Of a stretch of DNA of 6,161 nucleotides, positions 1 through 5,567 are shown piece after piece. Every line of letters begins with the position of its first letter. Position 1 is the first letter of the stretch. This stretch comes from Deferribacteres bacterium (GTDB lineage: Bacteria; Nitrospirota; Thermodesulfovibrionia; UBA6902). The stretch spans positions 1 through 6,161 of the forward strand of contig JAADFS010000175.1 in NCBI GenBank assembly GCA_013152795.1, given 5' to 3'. The position numbers and the translations under genes were made by a program. The notes below the pieces were generated by a model, which ran no database searches, was not told the origin of the DNA, and saw nothing but the letters and a program-made list of their open reading frames with translations.

Positions 1-92
1 CGTTCCCATTACGGCTGCGGGGCAGCGGGGGATTCTCACCCCTCTTCCTCACATCCATTCGCGCCTGCATCAGGAAAGTCCTTTTCAGCAGA
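1..92 (-). promoter_or_regulatory. Cobalamin (B12) riboswitch, 5' part, cut by the window edge
   Basis: Read on the minus strand, 27-40 gives GGTGAGAATCCCCC and 9-26 gives GCTGCCCCGCAGCCGTAA, followed by TGGGAACG at the edge. This order (GGTG-n-GAATCC, GC-GCCCCGC, a C-GTAA segment, then GG-ACG) matches the conserved core of cobalamin riboswitches, and the AGGAAG just before it fits the usual GGGAA block. The 3' part with the B12 box and the expression platform lies outside the window. The element would control a leftward gene beyond position 1, by family knowledge a cobalamin synthesis or transport gene or a B12-independent isozyme. It is divergent from the transglycosylase gene. The 5' boundary is set only by the predicted transcription start. 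Confidence 0.82.
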
Positions 93-98
93 CTTTTA

Positions 99-128
99 AT
101 TCAAACATATTCGTTTCTTAAATGTCAA
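99..128 (-). promoter_or_regulatory. Sigma70-type promoter for the riboswitch transcript
   Basis: On the minus strand a perfect -35 TTGACA (123-128) is followed after 18 bases by TTGAAT (99-104). A TG at 106-107 precedes the hexamer by one base, making an extended -10. The predicted start is near 92, immediately before the riboswitch, which supports the assignment. The -10 hexamer itself matches the consensus at only four of six positions. Confidence 0.55.
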
Positions 129-130
129 TA

Positions 131-157
131 AACCCTAACGTTGCATAAGCCGGCAGG
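131..157 (+). repeat. Intergenic repeat, copy 1
   Basis: The core GTTGCATAAGCCGGCAGG (140-157) matches copy 2 (3769-3786) at 17 of 18 bases. The longer stretch 131-157 matches copy 3 (3912-3938) at 23 of 27. CCGGCAG (150-156) can pair with CTG (165-167) and CCGG (171-174), leaving a three-base bulge. The copy lies between the divergent riboswitch promoter and the transglycosylase gene. Its function is unknown; it could be a REP-like element or a binding site. Confidence 0.6.
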
Positions 158-177
158 GGAAACGCTGTATCCGGTTC

Positions 178-186
178 TGGTAAAAT
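178..186 (+). promoter_or_regulatory. Possible extended -10 promoter for the transglycosylase gene
   Basis: TGG followed by TAAAAT (181-186) makes an extended -10 with a five-of-six hexamer. No good -35 is present at the right distance (GGAAAC at 17 bases). The predicted start near 193 would give a leader of about 30 bases that carries the ribosome binding site at 205-214. Confidence 0.33.
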
Positions 187-204
187 ATTAAAATTAAACA
201 GTAA

Positions 205-214
205 AGGAAGGTGG
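205..214 (+). promoter_or_regulatory. Ribosome binding site that favours the TTG start at 223
   Basis: The purine-rich AGGAAGGTGG lies 8 bases before TTG at 223. It is too close to, and overlaps, the upstream in-frame GTG at 211. It is about 20 bases from the ATG at 235. Spacing therefore favours the TTG. Confidence 0.45.
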
Positions 215-222
215 ACAAGACA

Positions 223-1689
223 TTGAGACGCATCATGAATCTCCGTATCTGTGCCGTCCTTCTTATGGTATTGCTCCTGCCGCTGTCTTCCGCTCCCTGC
301 GCCGTGCAGGAAGAGTTGCCTTCTCCCCTGGCCTCGCACTTCAGGAAGCAGTACACCGACGACCTGGACGGGCTCCTGGCAAAACACTACATAAGGGTAC
401 TGACCACTTTCAACAAGACCAATTTTTACATATCCGGCACCAAGTTCTACGGGTTTGAATATGCCCTCGTAAAGGATTACGAAAAATTCCTCAACAGGCA
501 TAAAAAACGCGGAGACCTGAAGGTGGTCGTGGAGTTTATCCCCGTATCCCGTGACCGGCTTATCCCCGCGCTTGTAAACGGATACGGAGACATTGCAGCC
601 GCCGGGCTCACCATCACACCGGAGCGCCTTAAAAAGGTGGATTTCACCCTGCCGTATTTAACCGGCATTGACGAGGTAATAGTCGTGAATAAAAACGTCA
701 GGGGCATCAAAACCCTTCAGGACCTCTCAGGGCGCGAAATCTTCGTGCGGCAAAGCAGCAGTTATTACGAAAGCCTTGTCTCCCTGAACAAAAAATTCCG
801 CAAACAGGGAAAGAGACCTGTCAGGATTATCAGGGCGGATGAAAATCTCGAAACCGAAGATATTCTCGAACTGGTCAACTCCGGTGCAATCAGGATCACG
901 GTGGCGGACAGCCATATAGCCGGCGTATGGTCCCGCGTGCTCGGCAACCTGCGGGTCCTGGATAACCTGAAGGTACGCTCCGGGGGCAGGATCGCCTGGA
1001 TGGTCAGGAAGAACAATCCCCGGCTGAAGGAAAATCTGAACAGGTTCATACGAAAGCACCGCAAGGGCACGCTTCACGGCAACATCTATTTCGAGCGGTA
1101 TTACAAAAACACCAAGTGGATTACAAACCCCCTCACCGAACAGGAAAACAGGAGACTGCGCCGATACACGGCGTTGTTCAGGAAATACGCCGGGCGATAC
1201 GGTTTTGACTGGATGCTCATCATGGCCATGGCATTTCAGGAGTCGGGGCTGGACAACCGCAAAAAAAGCCATGCCGGCGCCGTGGGCATCATGCAGGTGC
1301 GCCCGTCAACGGCGGCCGGGAAAAACATAGGCATCAGGGATGTACATCTGCCGGAAAACAATATTCACGCGGGCGTAAAGTATCTTGCGTTTCTGCGGGA
1401 CCGGTATTTCAGTGACCCCGCCATACGGCCGAGGGACCGCGTGAGATTTGCGCTTGCTGCTTACAATGCCGGACCGGCAAAGATACAGAAAATGAGAAGA
1501 GCGGCCGGGAAAATGGGGCTGAATCCAAACCGCTGGTTCAGAAATACGGAAATTGCAGTCCTGAAATATATAGGGCAGGAGACGGTCCGGTATGTCAGCA
1601 ACATAAACAAATACTATCTGATCTTCAAGCTGGTTTTTGAAAAAGACAGGGTGCGGAACACTGAAAAACGGAAAATAAGCGGTATGTAA
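223..1689 (+). CDS. MltF-type periplasmic lytic transglycosylase (solute-binding domain plus SLT domain)
   Basis: The product is a peptidoglycan-cleaving enzyme that makes 1,6-anhydromuramyl ends in the periplasm. Numbered from TTG 223 (488 residues; E. coli MltF is about 518), residues 1-27 form a signal peptide: basic start, hydrophobic core AVLLMVLLLPL, then SSAPCA. The Pro before Cys argues against a lipobox, so signal peptidase I cleavage is likely. Residues about 56-291 resemble a family 3 solute-binding domain, including GYGDIAAAGLTITPER and DFTLPY. Residues about 310-465 form the SLT domain, with the catalytic Glu at 340 in FQESGLD (codon 1240-1242), then GAVGIMQV, AAYNAGP (412-418) and ETVRYV. 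These motifs are intact, so it should be active. The sensor-like domain is known to modulate the enzyme in MltF; its ligand here is unknown. Other starts are GTG 211 and ATG 235. The symbol is left empty because orthology to mltF is not proven. Confidence 0.9.
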   Translation: MRRIMNLRICAVLLMVLLLPLSSAPCAVQEELPSPLASHFRKQYTDDLDGLLAKHYIRVLTTFNKTNFYISGTKFYGFEYALVKDYEKFLNRHKKRGDLKVVVEFIPVSRDRLIPALVNGYGDIAAAGLTITPERLKKVDFTLPYLTGIDEVIVVNKNVRGIKTLQDLSGREIFVRQSSSYYESLVSLNKKFRKQGKRPVRIIRADENLETEDILELVNSGAIRITVADSHIAGVWSRVLGNLRVLDNLKVRSGGRIAWMVRKNNPRLKENLNRFIRKHRKGTLHGNIYFERYYKNTKWITNPLTEQENRRLRRYTALFRKYAGRYGFDWMLIMAMAFQESGLDNRKKSHAGAVGIMQVRPSTAAGKNIGIRDVHLPENNIHAGVKYLAFLRDRYFSDPAIRPRDRVRFALAAYNAGPAKIQKMRRAAGKMGLNPNRWFRNTEIAVLKYIGQETVRYVSNINKYYLIFKLVFEKDRVRNTEKRKISGM

Positions 1690-1704
1690 CACTTAAAGTC
1701 TTCG

Positions 1705-1734
1705 TTGACTTTGTCCGGGAGAAGCTACTATCAT
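1705..1734 (+). promoter_or_regulatory. Candidate sigma70 promoter giving a near-leaderless TPR transcript
   Basis: TTGACT (1705-1710, five of six) and TATCAT (1729-1734, five of six) are 18 bases apart. Transcription would start about 1741, next to the ATG at 1742. The -35 lies in a small inverted repeat, AAAGTC (1695-1700) and GACTTT (1707-1712), which could be an operator or chance. The transglycosylase gene ends at 1689, so read-through from it is also possible. Confidence 0.4.
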
Positions 1735-1741
1735 AATTTTA

Positions 1742-3760
1742 ATGAAAGATAAAACCTCCATCATAAACGCCGCACAGAAATTCACCGCAAGAGGCCAGAT
1801 CGATGAGGCCATTGCTGAATGGTCCAAGCTGCTGGCTTCCGGCAAGGACGGCAACATACACAACACCATCGGGGATTTATATCTTAAAAAAAGGGCTCAG
1901 AAAGAGGCGATAGAGTCCTTTACAAAGGCAGCCGACATATTCAGGGAAGACGGGTTCTATCCGAAGGCCATAGCGCTTTATAAGAAAATACTCAATCTCG
2001 ACCCCAACAGGACCGATGCCGTCATATCACTGGCGGAACTGAACGCGGAAAGGGGTTTCACGACCCAGGCCACTGAAGACCTGCTCAAGGTCGCAAACAA
2101 ACTCGAGGCAGGCGGGGATATCAAAAAGGCCCTTGAGGTCTATCAGACAACACTGCGCTTTTCGCCGTTCGACATAAATATCAAGATAAAGATAGCCGAA
2201 CTGTCACTGAAGCTGGGACTCAATGAACGGGCTGCAAAGGGCTTCACTGTAATTGCCTCGGACTACCTTGAAAAGGGTGACACCGGCAAGGCAGAGGCGT
2301 TTTATCAGAAGGCGATCGGAATCGACCCAGGTAACATAACCGCGCTTACGGGTCTCAGCACCATAGCCGAGAAAGCCGGCAACCTCGAGCAGGCACTGGA
2401 GTATCTCTCGAAGGTTATATCCTCTGTTCCCGATGACAGGAATATACTGCTCAACTACTCCAACCTTGCAATCAAGGCCAATAAGACAGACGGCGCCAGG
2501 GATGTGCTTCTGAAACTGGTTGAAAAAGACCCTTCAGACAATGAGGTAAAAAAACTCCTCGGCGCCCTGTATATTAACGAAGGCGAGATCGACGATGCAT
2601 GGGAAGCGCTGCTGCCATGCATAGATGAAGCCATAGAGAGCCAGAAATGGGCGTATGCCCTTGAATTGCTGAACCCTTTCATGGAGATACGTTCAATACC
2701 CGTCAGGCAGCGCCTTGTGAGCATCTACAGGGGTAAAGGCGATAACGAAGTGCTGCTGGTCGAGTTAAAGGAACTGGCCGAACTCCATGAAAGCCAGGGG
2801 GCGCTTGAAGAGGCCGTTCAGTCATATAAAGAGGCCCTGGAATTAAGCGCGGATGACAGCGGAATCCAGGAGAAGATACACGAGCTTCAGGCCAAGCTGG
2901 GAACAGCACCTTCCCCTGGTGAAGCTCCCGCTGCCGGTAAGGACACGGTGCCGCCCGGTGCGCCGGAACCGGAACCATCACGGCAGGATTCCGGAGAGAT
3001 GTCTTCAGAATATTTTGCCGCAAAGAAAACCGAGGCGGATTTTTATGCCCAGCAGGGACTCAAGGATGAGGCTGTACGGATATATGAAGAACTCCTCTCA
3101 GCTTTTCCGGGCAACAGTGATATAGAGAATGAACTCAATGCACTGAAGTCTCCAACGCCTGCACAGGAAGGCACGGAAGCAATCCATGAGAAGCCTCAGC
3201 CTGGAGGACCGAGTGTCAATGCGGCAATGAATGAAATATTGAAAGAACTGGATGAGGAACCCGCGAGCGGCGCTACGGATTATGAAAAGCACTTTCAGGC
3301 GGGGATCACCTACAGGCGCCAGGGGCTTCTGGATGAGGCCGTGCGCGAGCTCAGGATAGCAGCGGGAGACCCTGCAAGGACGATCCGGAACTCGCGGATG
3401 CTCGCACTGTGTTATATGGAAAAAGGTTCTTATGCCGAAGCCGTGAAAGAATTCGAAAAGGTCATCGCAGAGCTCTCCCCTGACAGTGCCGGATATCTCG
3501 ATATACTCTATGAAACGGCCGAGGCGTATGTGAGCAACGGTGATAATGCAAATGCCCTGCGGATTTATACGGATATACACAGCCAGGATCCTACTTTCAG
3601 GGATGTCGCCGCGCGGCTTGATGAACTGGGAGCCCAGGAGCCCGTAGTGGAGCCTCAGGCTCCGCCTGAGGCGGAGCATCACGCGGGACCGGCGCCTGCG
3701 GGACCGGCACCTGCAGCAACAAAGCCGAAGCCGAAGAAAAACAGGATATCGTATTTATAG
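1742..3760 (+). CDS. Large cytoplasmic TPR-repeat protein with Pro/Ala-rich linkers
   Basis: This 672-residue protein has no signal peptide or membrane segment, so it is probably cytoplasmic or bound to a membrane complex. Residues about 5-385 are helical TPR-type repeats (for example A-ALYKKILNLDPN at 77-89 and AEAFYQKAIGIDPGN at 184-198). A low-complexity linker follows at about 388-420, then a short TPR pair at 425-468, a second linker at 470-508, a third TPR block at 512-630, and a Pro/Ala tail with two GPAPA units (649-658) ending in basic KPKPKKNRISYL. TPR proteins scaffold other proteins, but the partner cannot be read from sequence. The gene lies between a lytic transglycosylase and an ExeA-like ATPase, which hints at an envelope, secretion or pilus role. 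No Shine-Dalgarno precedes the ATG; the nearest purine run (1717-1724) is too far. The start is kept because the first repeat begins at once and no later Met is better. Confidence 0.9.
   Translation: MKDKTSIINAAQKFTARGQIDEAIAEWSKLLASGKDGNIHNTIGDLYLKKRAQKEAIESFTKAADIFREDGFYPKAIALYKKILNLDPNRTDAVISLAELNAERGFTTQATEDLLKVANKLEAGGDIKKALEVYQTTLRFSPFDINIKIKIAELSLKLGLNERAAKGFTVIASDYLEKGDTGKAEAFYQKAIGIDPGNITALTGLSTIAEKAGNLEQALEYLSKVISSVPDDRNILLNYSNLAIKANKTDGARDVLLKLVEKDPSDNEVKKLLGALYINEGEIDDAWEALLPCIDEAIESQKWAYALELLNPFMEIRSIPVRQRLVSIYRGKGDNEVLLVELKELAELHESQGALEEAVQSYKEALELSADDSGIQEKIHELQAKLGTAPSPGEAPAAGKDTVPPGAPEPEPSRQDSGEMSSEYFAAKKTEADFYAQQGLKDEAVRIYEELLSAFPGNSDIENELNALKSPTPAQEGTEAIHEKPQPGGPSVNAAMNEILKELDEEPASGATDYEKHFQAGITYRRQGLLDEAVRELRIAAGDPARTIRNSRMLALCYMEKGSYAEAVKEFEKVIAELSPDSAGYLDILYETAEAYVSNGDNANALRIYTDIHSQDPTFRDVAARLDELGAQEPVVEPQAPPEAEHHAGPAPAGPAPAATKPKPKKNRISYL
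3652..3677 (+). repeat. Two overlapping, mutually exclusive perfect hairpins inside the TPR gene
   Basis: GCCTCAGGC (3652-3660) pairs perfectly with GCCTGAGGC (3664-3672) across a three-base loop. GCTCCGCC (3659-3666) pairs perfectly with GGCGGAGC (3670-3677) across TGA. The two share bases and cannot form together. They encode part of the Pro/Glu/Ala tail about 85 bases before the stop. A switch, a processing site or compositional chance are all possible. Confidence 0.6.
3686..3715 (+). repeat. In-frame 15-base tandem duplication encoding GPAPA twice
   Basis: The units 3686-3700 and 3701-3715 differ at two bases, both at third codon positions, so both encode Gly-Pro-Ala-Pro-Ala (residues 649-658). 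This is a typical expandable linker repeat just before the basic C-terminal tail. Confidence 0.75.
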
Positions 3761-3768
3761 ACCCCGAT

Positions 3769-3786
3769 GTTGCATAAACCGGCAGG
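3769..3786 (+). repeat. Intergenic repeat, copy 2
   Basis: GTTGCATAAACCGGCAGG matches copy 1 at 140-157 with one mismatch, and matches copy 3 closely (TTGCATAAACCGGCA is shared exactly at 3770-3784 and 3922-3936). It begins eight bases after the TPR stop codon, and its CCGGCAGG end is the left arm of the hairpin that may act as terminator. Confidence 0.65.
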
Positions 3787-3811
3787 CTCTCCTGCCCGCC
3801 GGCAATATTTT
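3779..3811 (+). terminator. Possible intrinsic terminator of the TPR gene
   Basis: GGCAGG (3781-3786) pairs with CCTGCC (3791-3796) across a CTCT loop. An outer CCGG (3779-3782) could instead pair with CCGG (3799-3802) around a bulge. The hairpin is followed by CAATATTTT, a short and imperfect T tract. It lies directly after the TPR stop, where a terminator is expected. The weak T tract and the gap after the inner stem keep confidence low. Confidence 0.4.
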
Positions 3812-3876
3812 CATGCCGCTGTAAGGTCTATGCAGCCGCAATGCATGCCGCTCAACCATTAAAATTGAATTTAAGG

Positions 3877-3882
3877 TATAAT
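3877..3882 (+). promoter_or_regulatory. Perfect TATAAT -10 candidate upstream of the ATPase gene
   Basis: TATAAT is a perfect -10 hexamer, but the sequence 17 bases upstream (AACCAT) is not a -35, and TTGAAT at 3865-3870 is only six bases away. If used, transcription would start near 3889 and leave a leader of about 115 bases before the ATPase ATG. A second weak -10, GATAAT, lies at 3970-3975. Confidence 0.35.
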
Positions 3883-3888
3883 AAACCT

Positions 3889-4004
3889 CAGCCGGATGCC
3901 TTATCCTTTATAACCTTAACCTTGCATAAACCGGCAAGGCAGGGTGGTGATGTTTTTTACCACTGCAAAGATAATATAAGGTTTTTTCAGCTTGAAATTT
4001 TTTC
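3889..4004 (+). promoter_or_regulatory. Predicted structured 5' leader of the ATPase gene
   Basis: GCCGG and ATGC (3891-3899) can pair with GCAT (3924-3927) and CCGGC (3931-3935), a nine-base stem with an AAA bulge. A second stem joins 3943-3948 (GGTGGT) with 3959-3964 (ACCACT), including one G-T pair. The loop of the first stem has four CCTT motifs (3899, 3905, 3914, 3920). There is no clear Shine-Dalgarno near the ATG; AAGG at 3978-3981 is 23 bases away. It was compared by eye with known riboswitch cores and no match was recognised. Confidence 0.3.
3912..3938 (+). repeat. Intergenic repeat, copy 3
   Basis: This matches copy 1 (131-157) at 23 of 27 bases and shares TTGCATAAACCGGCA exactly with copy 2. 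Here the GCATAAACCGGC part forms the right arm of a hairpin with GCCGGATGC at 3891-3899, so its pairing partner is upstream, unlike copies 1 and 2 where it is downstream. Confidence 0.6.
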
Positions 4005-4866
4005 ATGATGGATTTCCTGGAATTTTATAATTTAAAAGAATATCCGTTTTCGACTTCCATAGACGACAGGTTTTACTTCAACAGCGCGCAGCATTCAGAG
4101 GCCCTTCTGAGGCTTAAATACGCAGTGGACACCATGAAGGGGCTTGCAGTGGTGGTGGGTGATGTCGGCACAGGCAAGACCACCCTTGCAAGAAGAATGC
4201 TCAACGAGCTGGATGAAGAAAAATACGAGGCCGCTCTCCTTATAGTCCTGCACACCTCCGTCACCACAGACTGGCTGATGAGAAAAATCGCCATGCAGAT
4301 CGGGATAAAGGATGTAGGCAAGACCAAGCTGGAGATACTGGGACAACTCCTGCGAAGGCTCCGCGCCCTGCATAAACTGGGGCTTAAGACCGTGGTGCTT
4401 ATAGATGAAGTGCAGATGCTCAGGTCAAAAGAGATCATGGAGGAACTGCGCGGGCTTCTCAACATGGAGATCGACGAAGGGAAGCTGATGACCCTTGTTC
4501 TGTTCGGCCTGCCCTGAGCTCGAAGAGATTCTCGCGCTGGATTCGGCGCTGAAACAGCGTGTGGTCGTAAAGTTCAAATTAACCGGCTTTGATGAAAATA
4601 TCACCCGGGATTACATTACACACCGGCTTAATGTGGCGGGATGCAAGGAACCGATATTCACCCCTGAGGCAATCAAGTTCATTCATATTTATTCAAGAGG
4701 CGTTCCCCGCCTGATAAACACCATATGCGACAATGCCATACTGGAGGGTTTTCTTATCAAGGAAAAACCTGTGGGCAGGGCTATTATAGAAGCAGTTGCC
4801 ATGAACCTCGACCTGAAACCCGCTGAGGCTGAAGGCAATGAAGAGGAGTTCAAGGACTACGGGTGA
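4005..4866 (+). pseudogene. ExeA/GspA-type AAA ATPase, frame broken at 4515
   Basis: Two parts in different frames make one protein of about 286 residues: 4005-4514 (170 residues) and 4516-4863 (116 residues). The N-terminus MMDFLEFYNLKEYPFS fits ExeA/GspA-type ATPases. Walker A is GDVGTGKT (52-59) and Walker B is VVLIDE (130-135). The break falls in the FGLP/ELEE segment that corresponds to the family's sensor-like G-PEL motif. The second part carries LKQRVVVKFKLTGFDEN and a GVPRLINTICDNAI motif, which fit the rest of the AAA module. There is no C-terminal peptidoglycan-binding domain as in long ExeA proteins. ExeA-type ATPases help assemble secretin or pilus machinery at the envelope; the exosortase-locus ATPase family is a close alternative. 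Unless the ribosome shifts +1, the product stops after 170 residues. The start could be ATG 4005 or 4008. A one-base sequencing error is equally possible. Confidence 0.8.
4509..4518 (+). other. Frame break CTG CCC TGA G in the ATPase gene
   Basis: In the first frame Pro codon CCC (4512-4514) is followed by stop TGA (4515-4517). Skipping T4515 gives GAG CTC GAA GAG, restoring the expected FGLPELEE. So one extra base, or a +1 shift with CCC in the P site and TGA in the A site, restores the protein. No Shine-Dalgarno-like run sits just before CCC as in prfB; the nearest purine run (4477-4484) is about 28 bases upstream. Confidence 0.7.
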
Positions 4867-4878
4867 GATACGTAAGGT

Positions 4879-5567
4879 TCAACTTTCAACGGGTATCCGA
4901 AAATCAAGCCTGCCCGGCGGAGGATTCTTCAGGAGCTTTTTCAGCTTCACCGTAAACCTGAACTCACCCGCGGATATTTCAATTACCGAGGGATACCAGA
5001 ATCCGCTGTTGTTCACCGGCCTGCTGTATGTAATCAATATCCTCCTGTTAAATGCGCTCACAGCCTGTCTTACCGGCAGGAGCGTGCCCCTGTCAATATG
5101 TATCACCCTGTTTTTCGACCTGATGATGTATTCTCCGGCCTTTGTATTCATAACAGCATCATCCATGTCGTCCCACCAGAAAACCGCACTGTAGAACTCG
5201 TCACCGAGCTTCTTCAGGCCGCCGCCGCCCTTGCCCGACAGGACGTATAGCTTTCCGTCCTTAATCACAAAGTCCTTCACCAGCATGCCGAACTTGTATA
5301 TCCTCATGTGCACCATGCCGGGCTTCCTGACCAGTATGGACGCGCATTGATGAAGTCATAGGGCCTGTGGTTCTTTTCAATCTTTATGTCCGCTATCGCC
5401 TTCAGTGTTTCAATACCGCCGCCGGCCGTTGCAACGATATCCCCGAGCGAAAACTCGCGGTCCATGTACTGCGGCGGTGGTTTTACCGTCACTTTCGGCG
5501 CACATCCAGCAATAACAACAACAAGGACTGCGCTAATAAAACAGAATCTCAACAGCTTCTTCAACAT
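4879..5567 (-). pseudogene. Envelope lipoprotein with probable LolA/LolB-like fold, frame broken near 5343
   Basis: The two parts join into one protein of about 228 residues. The N-terminal part (5567 to 5346) starts MLKKLLRF, has a hydrophobic stretch to VVVIAGC and a lipobox IAGC (Cys22, Ala at +2, fitting outer-membrane sorting). The second part (5340 to 4882) continues as SILVRKPGMVHMRIYKFG, matching the expected run DFINA-SILVRKPG. The body has alternating beta patterns (YVLSGKG, FWWDDMDD, EYIIRS, HIDRGTLLPVRQ, WYPSVIEI) typical of LolA/LolB-like or DUF4292-like lipoproteins. This family is named from memory, and no function is claimed. Two extra bases (GCGCG in place of GCG) or one missing base explain the break. 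Without correction the protein ends after 87 residues at 5304. The gene is coupled to radA upstream and converges on the ATPase. Confidence 0.75.
5341..5345 (-). other. Frame break in the lipoprotein gene at a GCGCG run
   Basis: Frame one reads AAT GCG CGT CCA; the continuing frame reads GCG TCC ATA CTG. Removing one GC/CG dinucleotide gives Asn-Ala-Ser-Ile-Leu and a continuous protein. A -1 shift would add one Ala. No slippery heptamer is present, so a dinucleotide duplication or an assembly error is more likely than programmed shifting. Confidence 0.6.

Noticed and set aside
118..501. Minus-strand open frame of 127 codons antisense to the start of the transglycosylase gene
   Set aside because: It overlaps a clearly recognised protein, has no domain-like pattern, and covers the riboswitch promoter and repeat; taken as a shadow.
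1695..1712. Inverted repeat AAAGTC/GACTTT as terminator of the transglycosylase gene
   Set aside because: The stem is short and A/T-rich and is followed by GTCCGGG, not by a T tract.
3098..3682. Minus-strand open frame of 194 codons inside the TPR gene
   Set aside because: It is antisense to a well supported TPR protein, and its translation shows no recognisable family or signal peptide.
3812..3852. Nine-base direct repeat CATGCCGCT at 3812-3820 and 3844-3852
   Set aside because: Too short and only two copies; no sign of a target-site duplication or an element between them.
3922..3926. TTGCA as the -12 element of a sigma54 promoter
   Set aside because: No GG lies at the needed distance upstream on either strand in the three repeat copies.
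4515..4517. TGA read as selenocysteine
   Set aside because: The frame after TGA gives no ATPase-like sequence, whereas the +1 frame continues the family exactly.
4838..5194. Plus-strand open frame after the ATPase with hydrophobic stretches
   Set aside because: It is antisense to the lipoprotein; the hydrophobic pattern is what antisense of a beta-rich gene gives, and no family is recognised.
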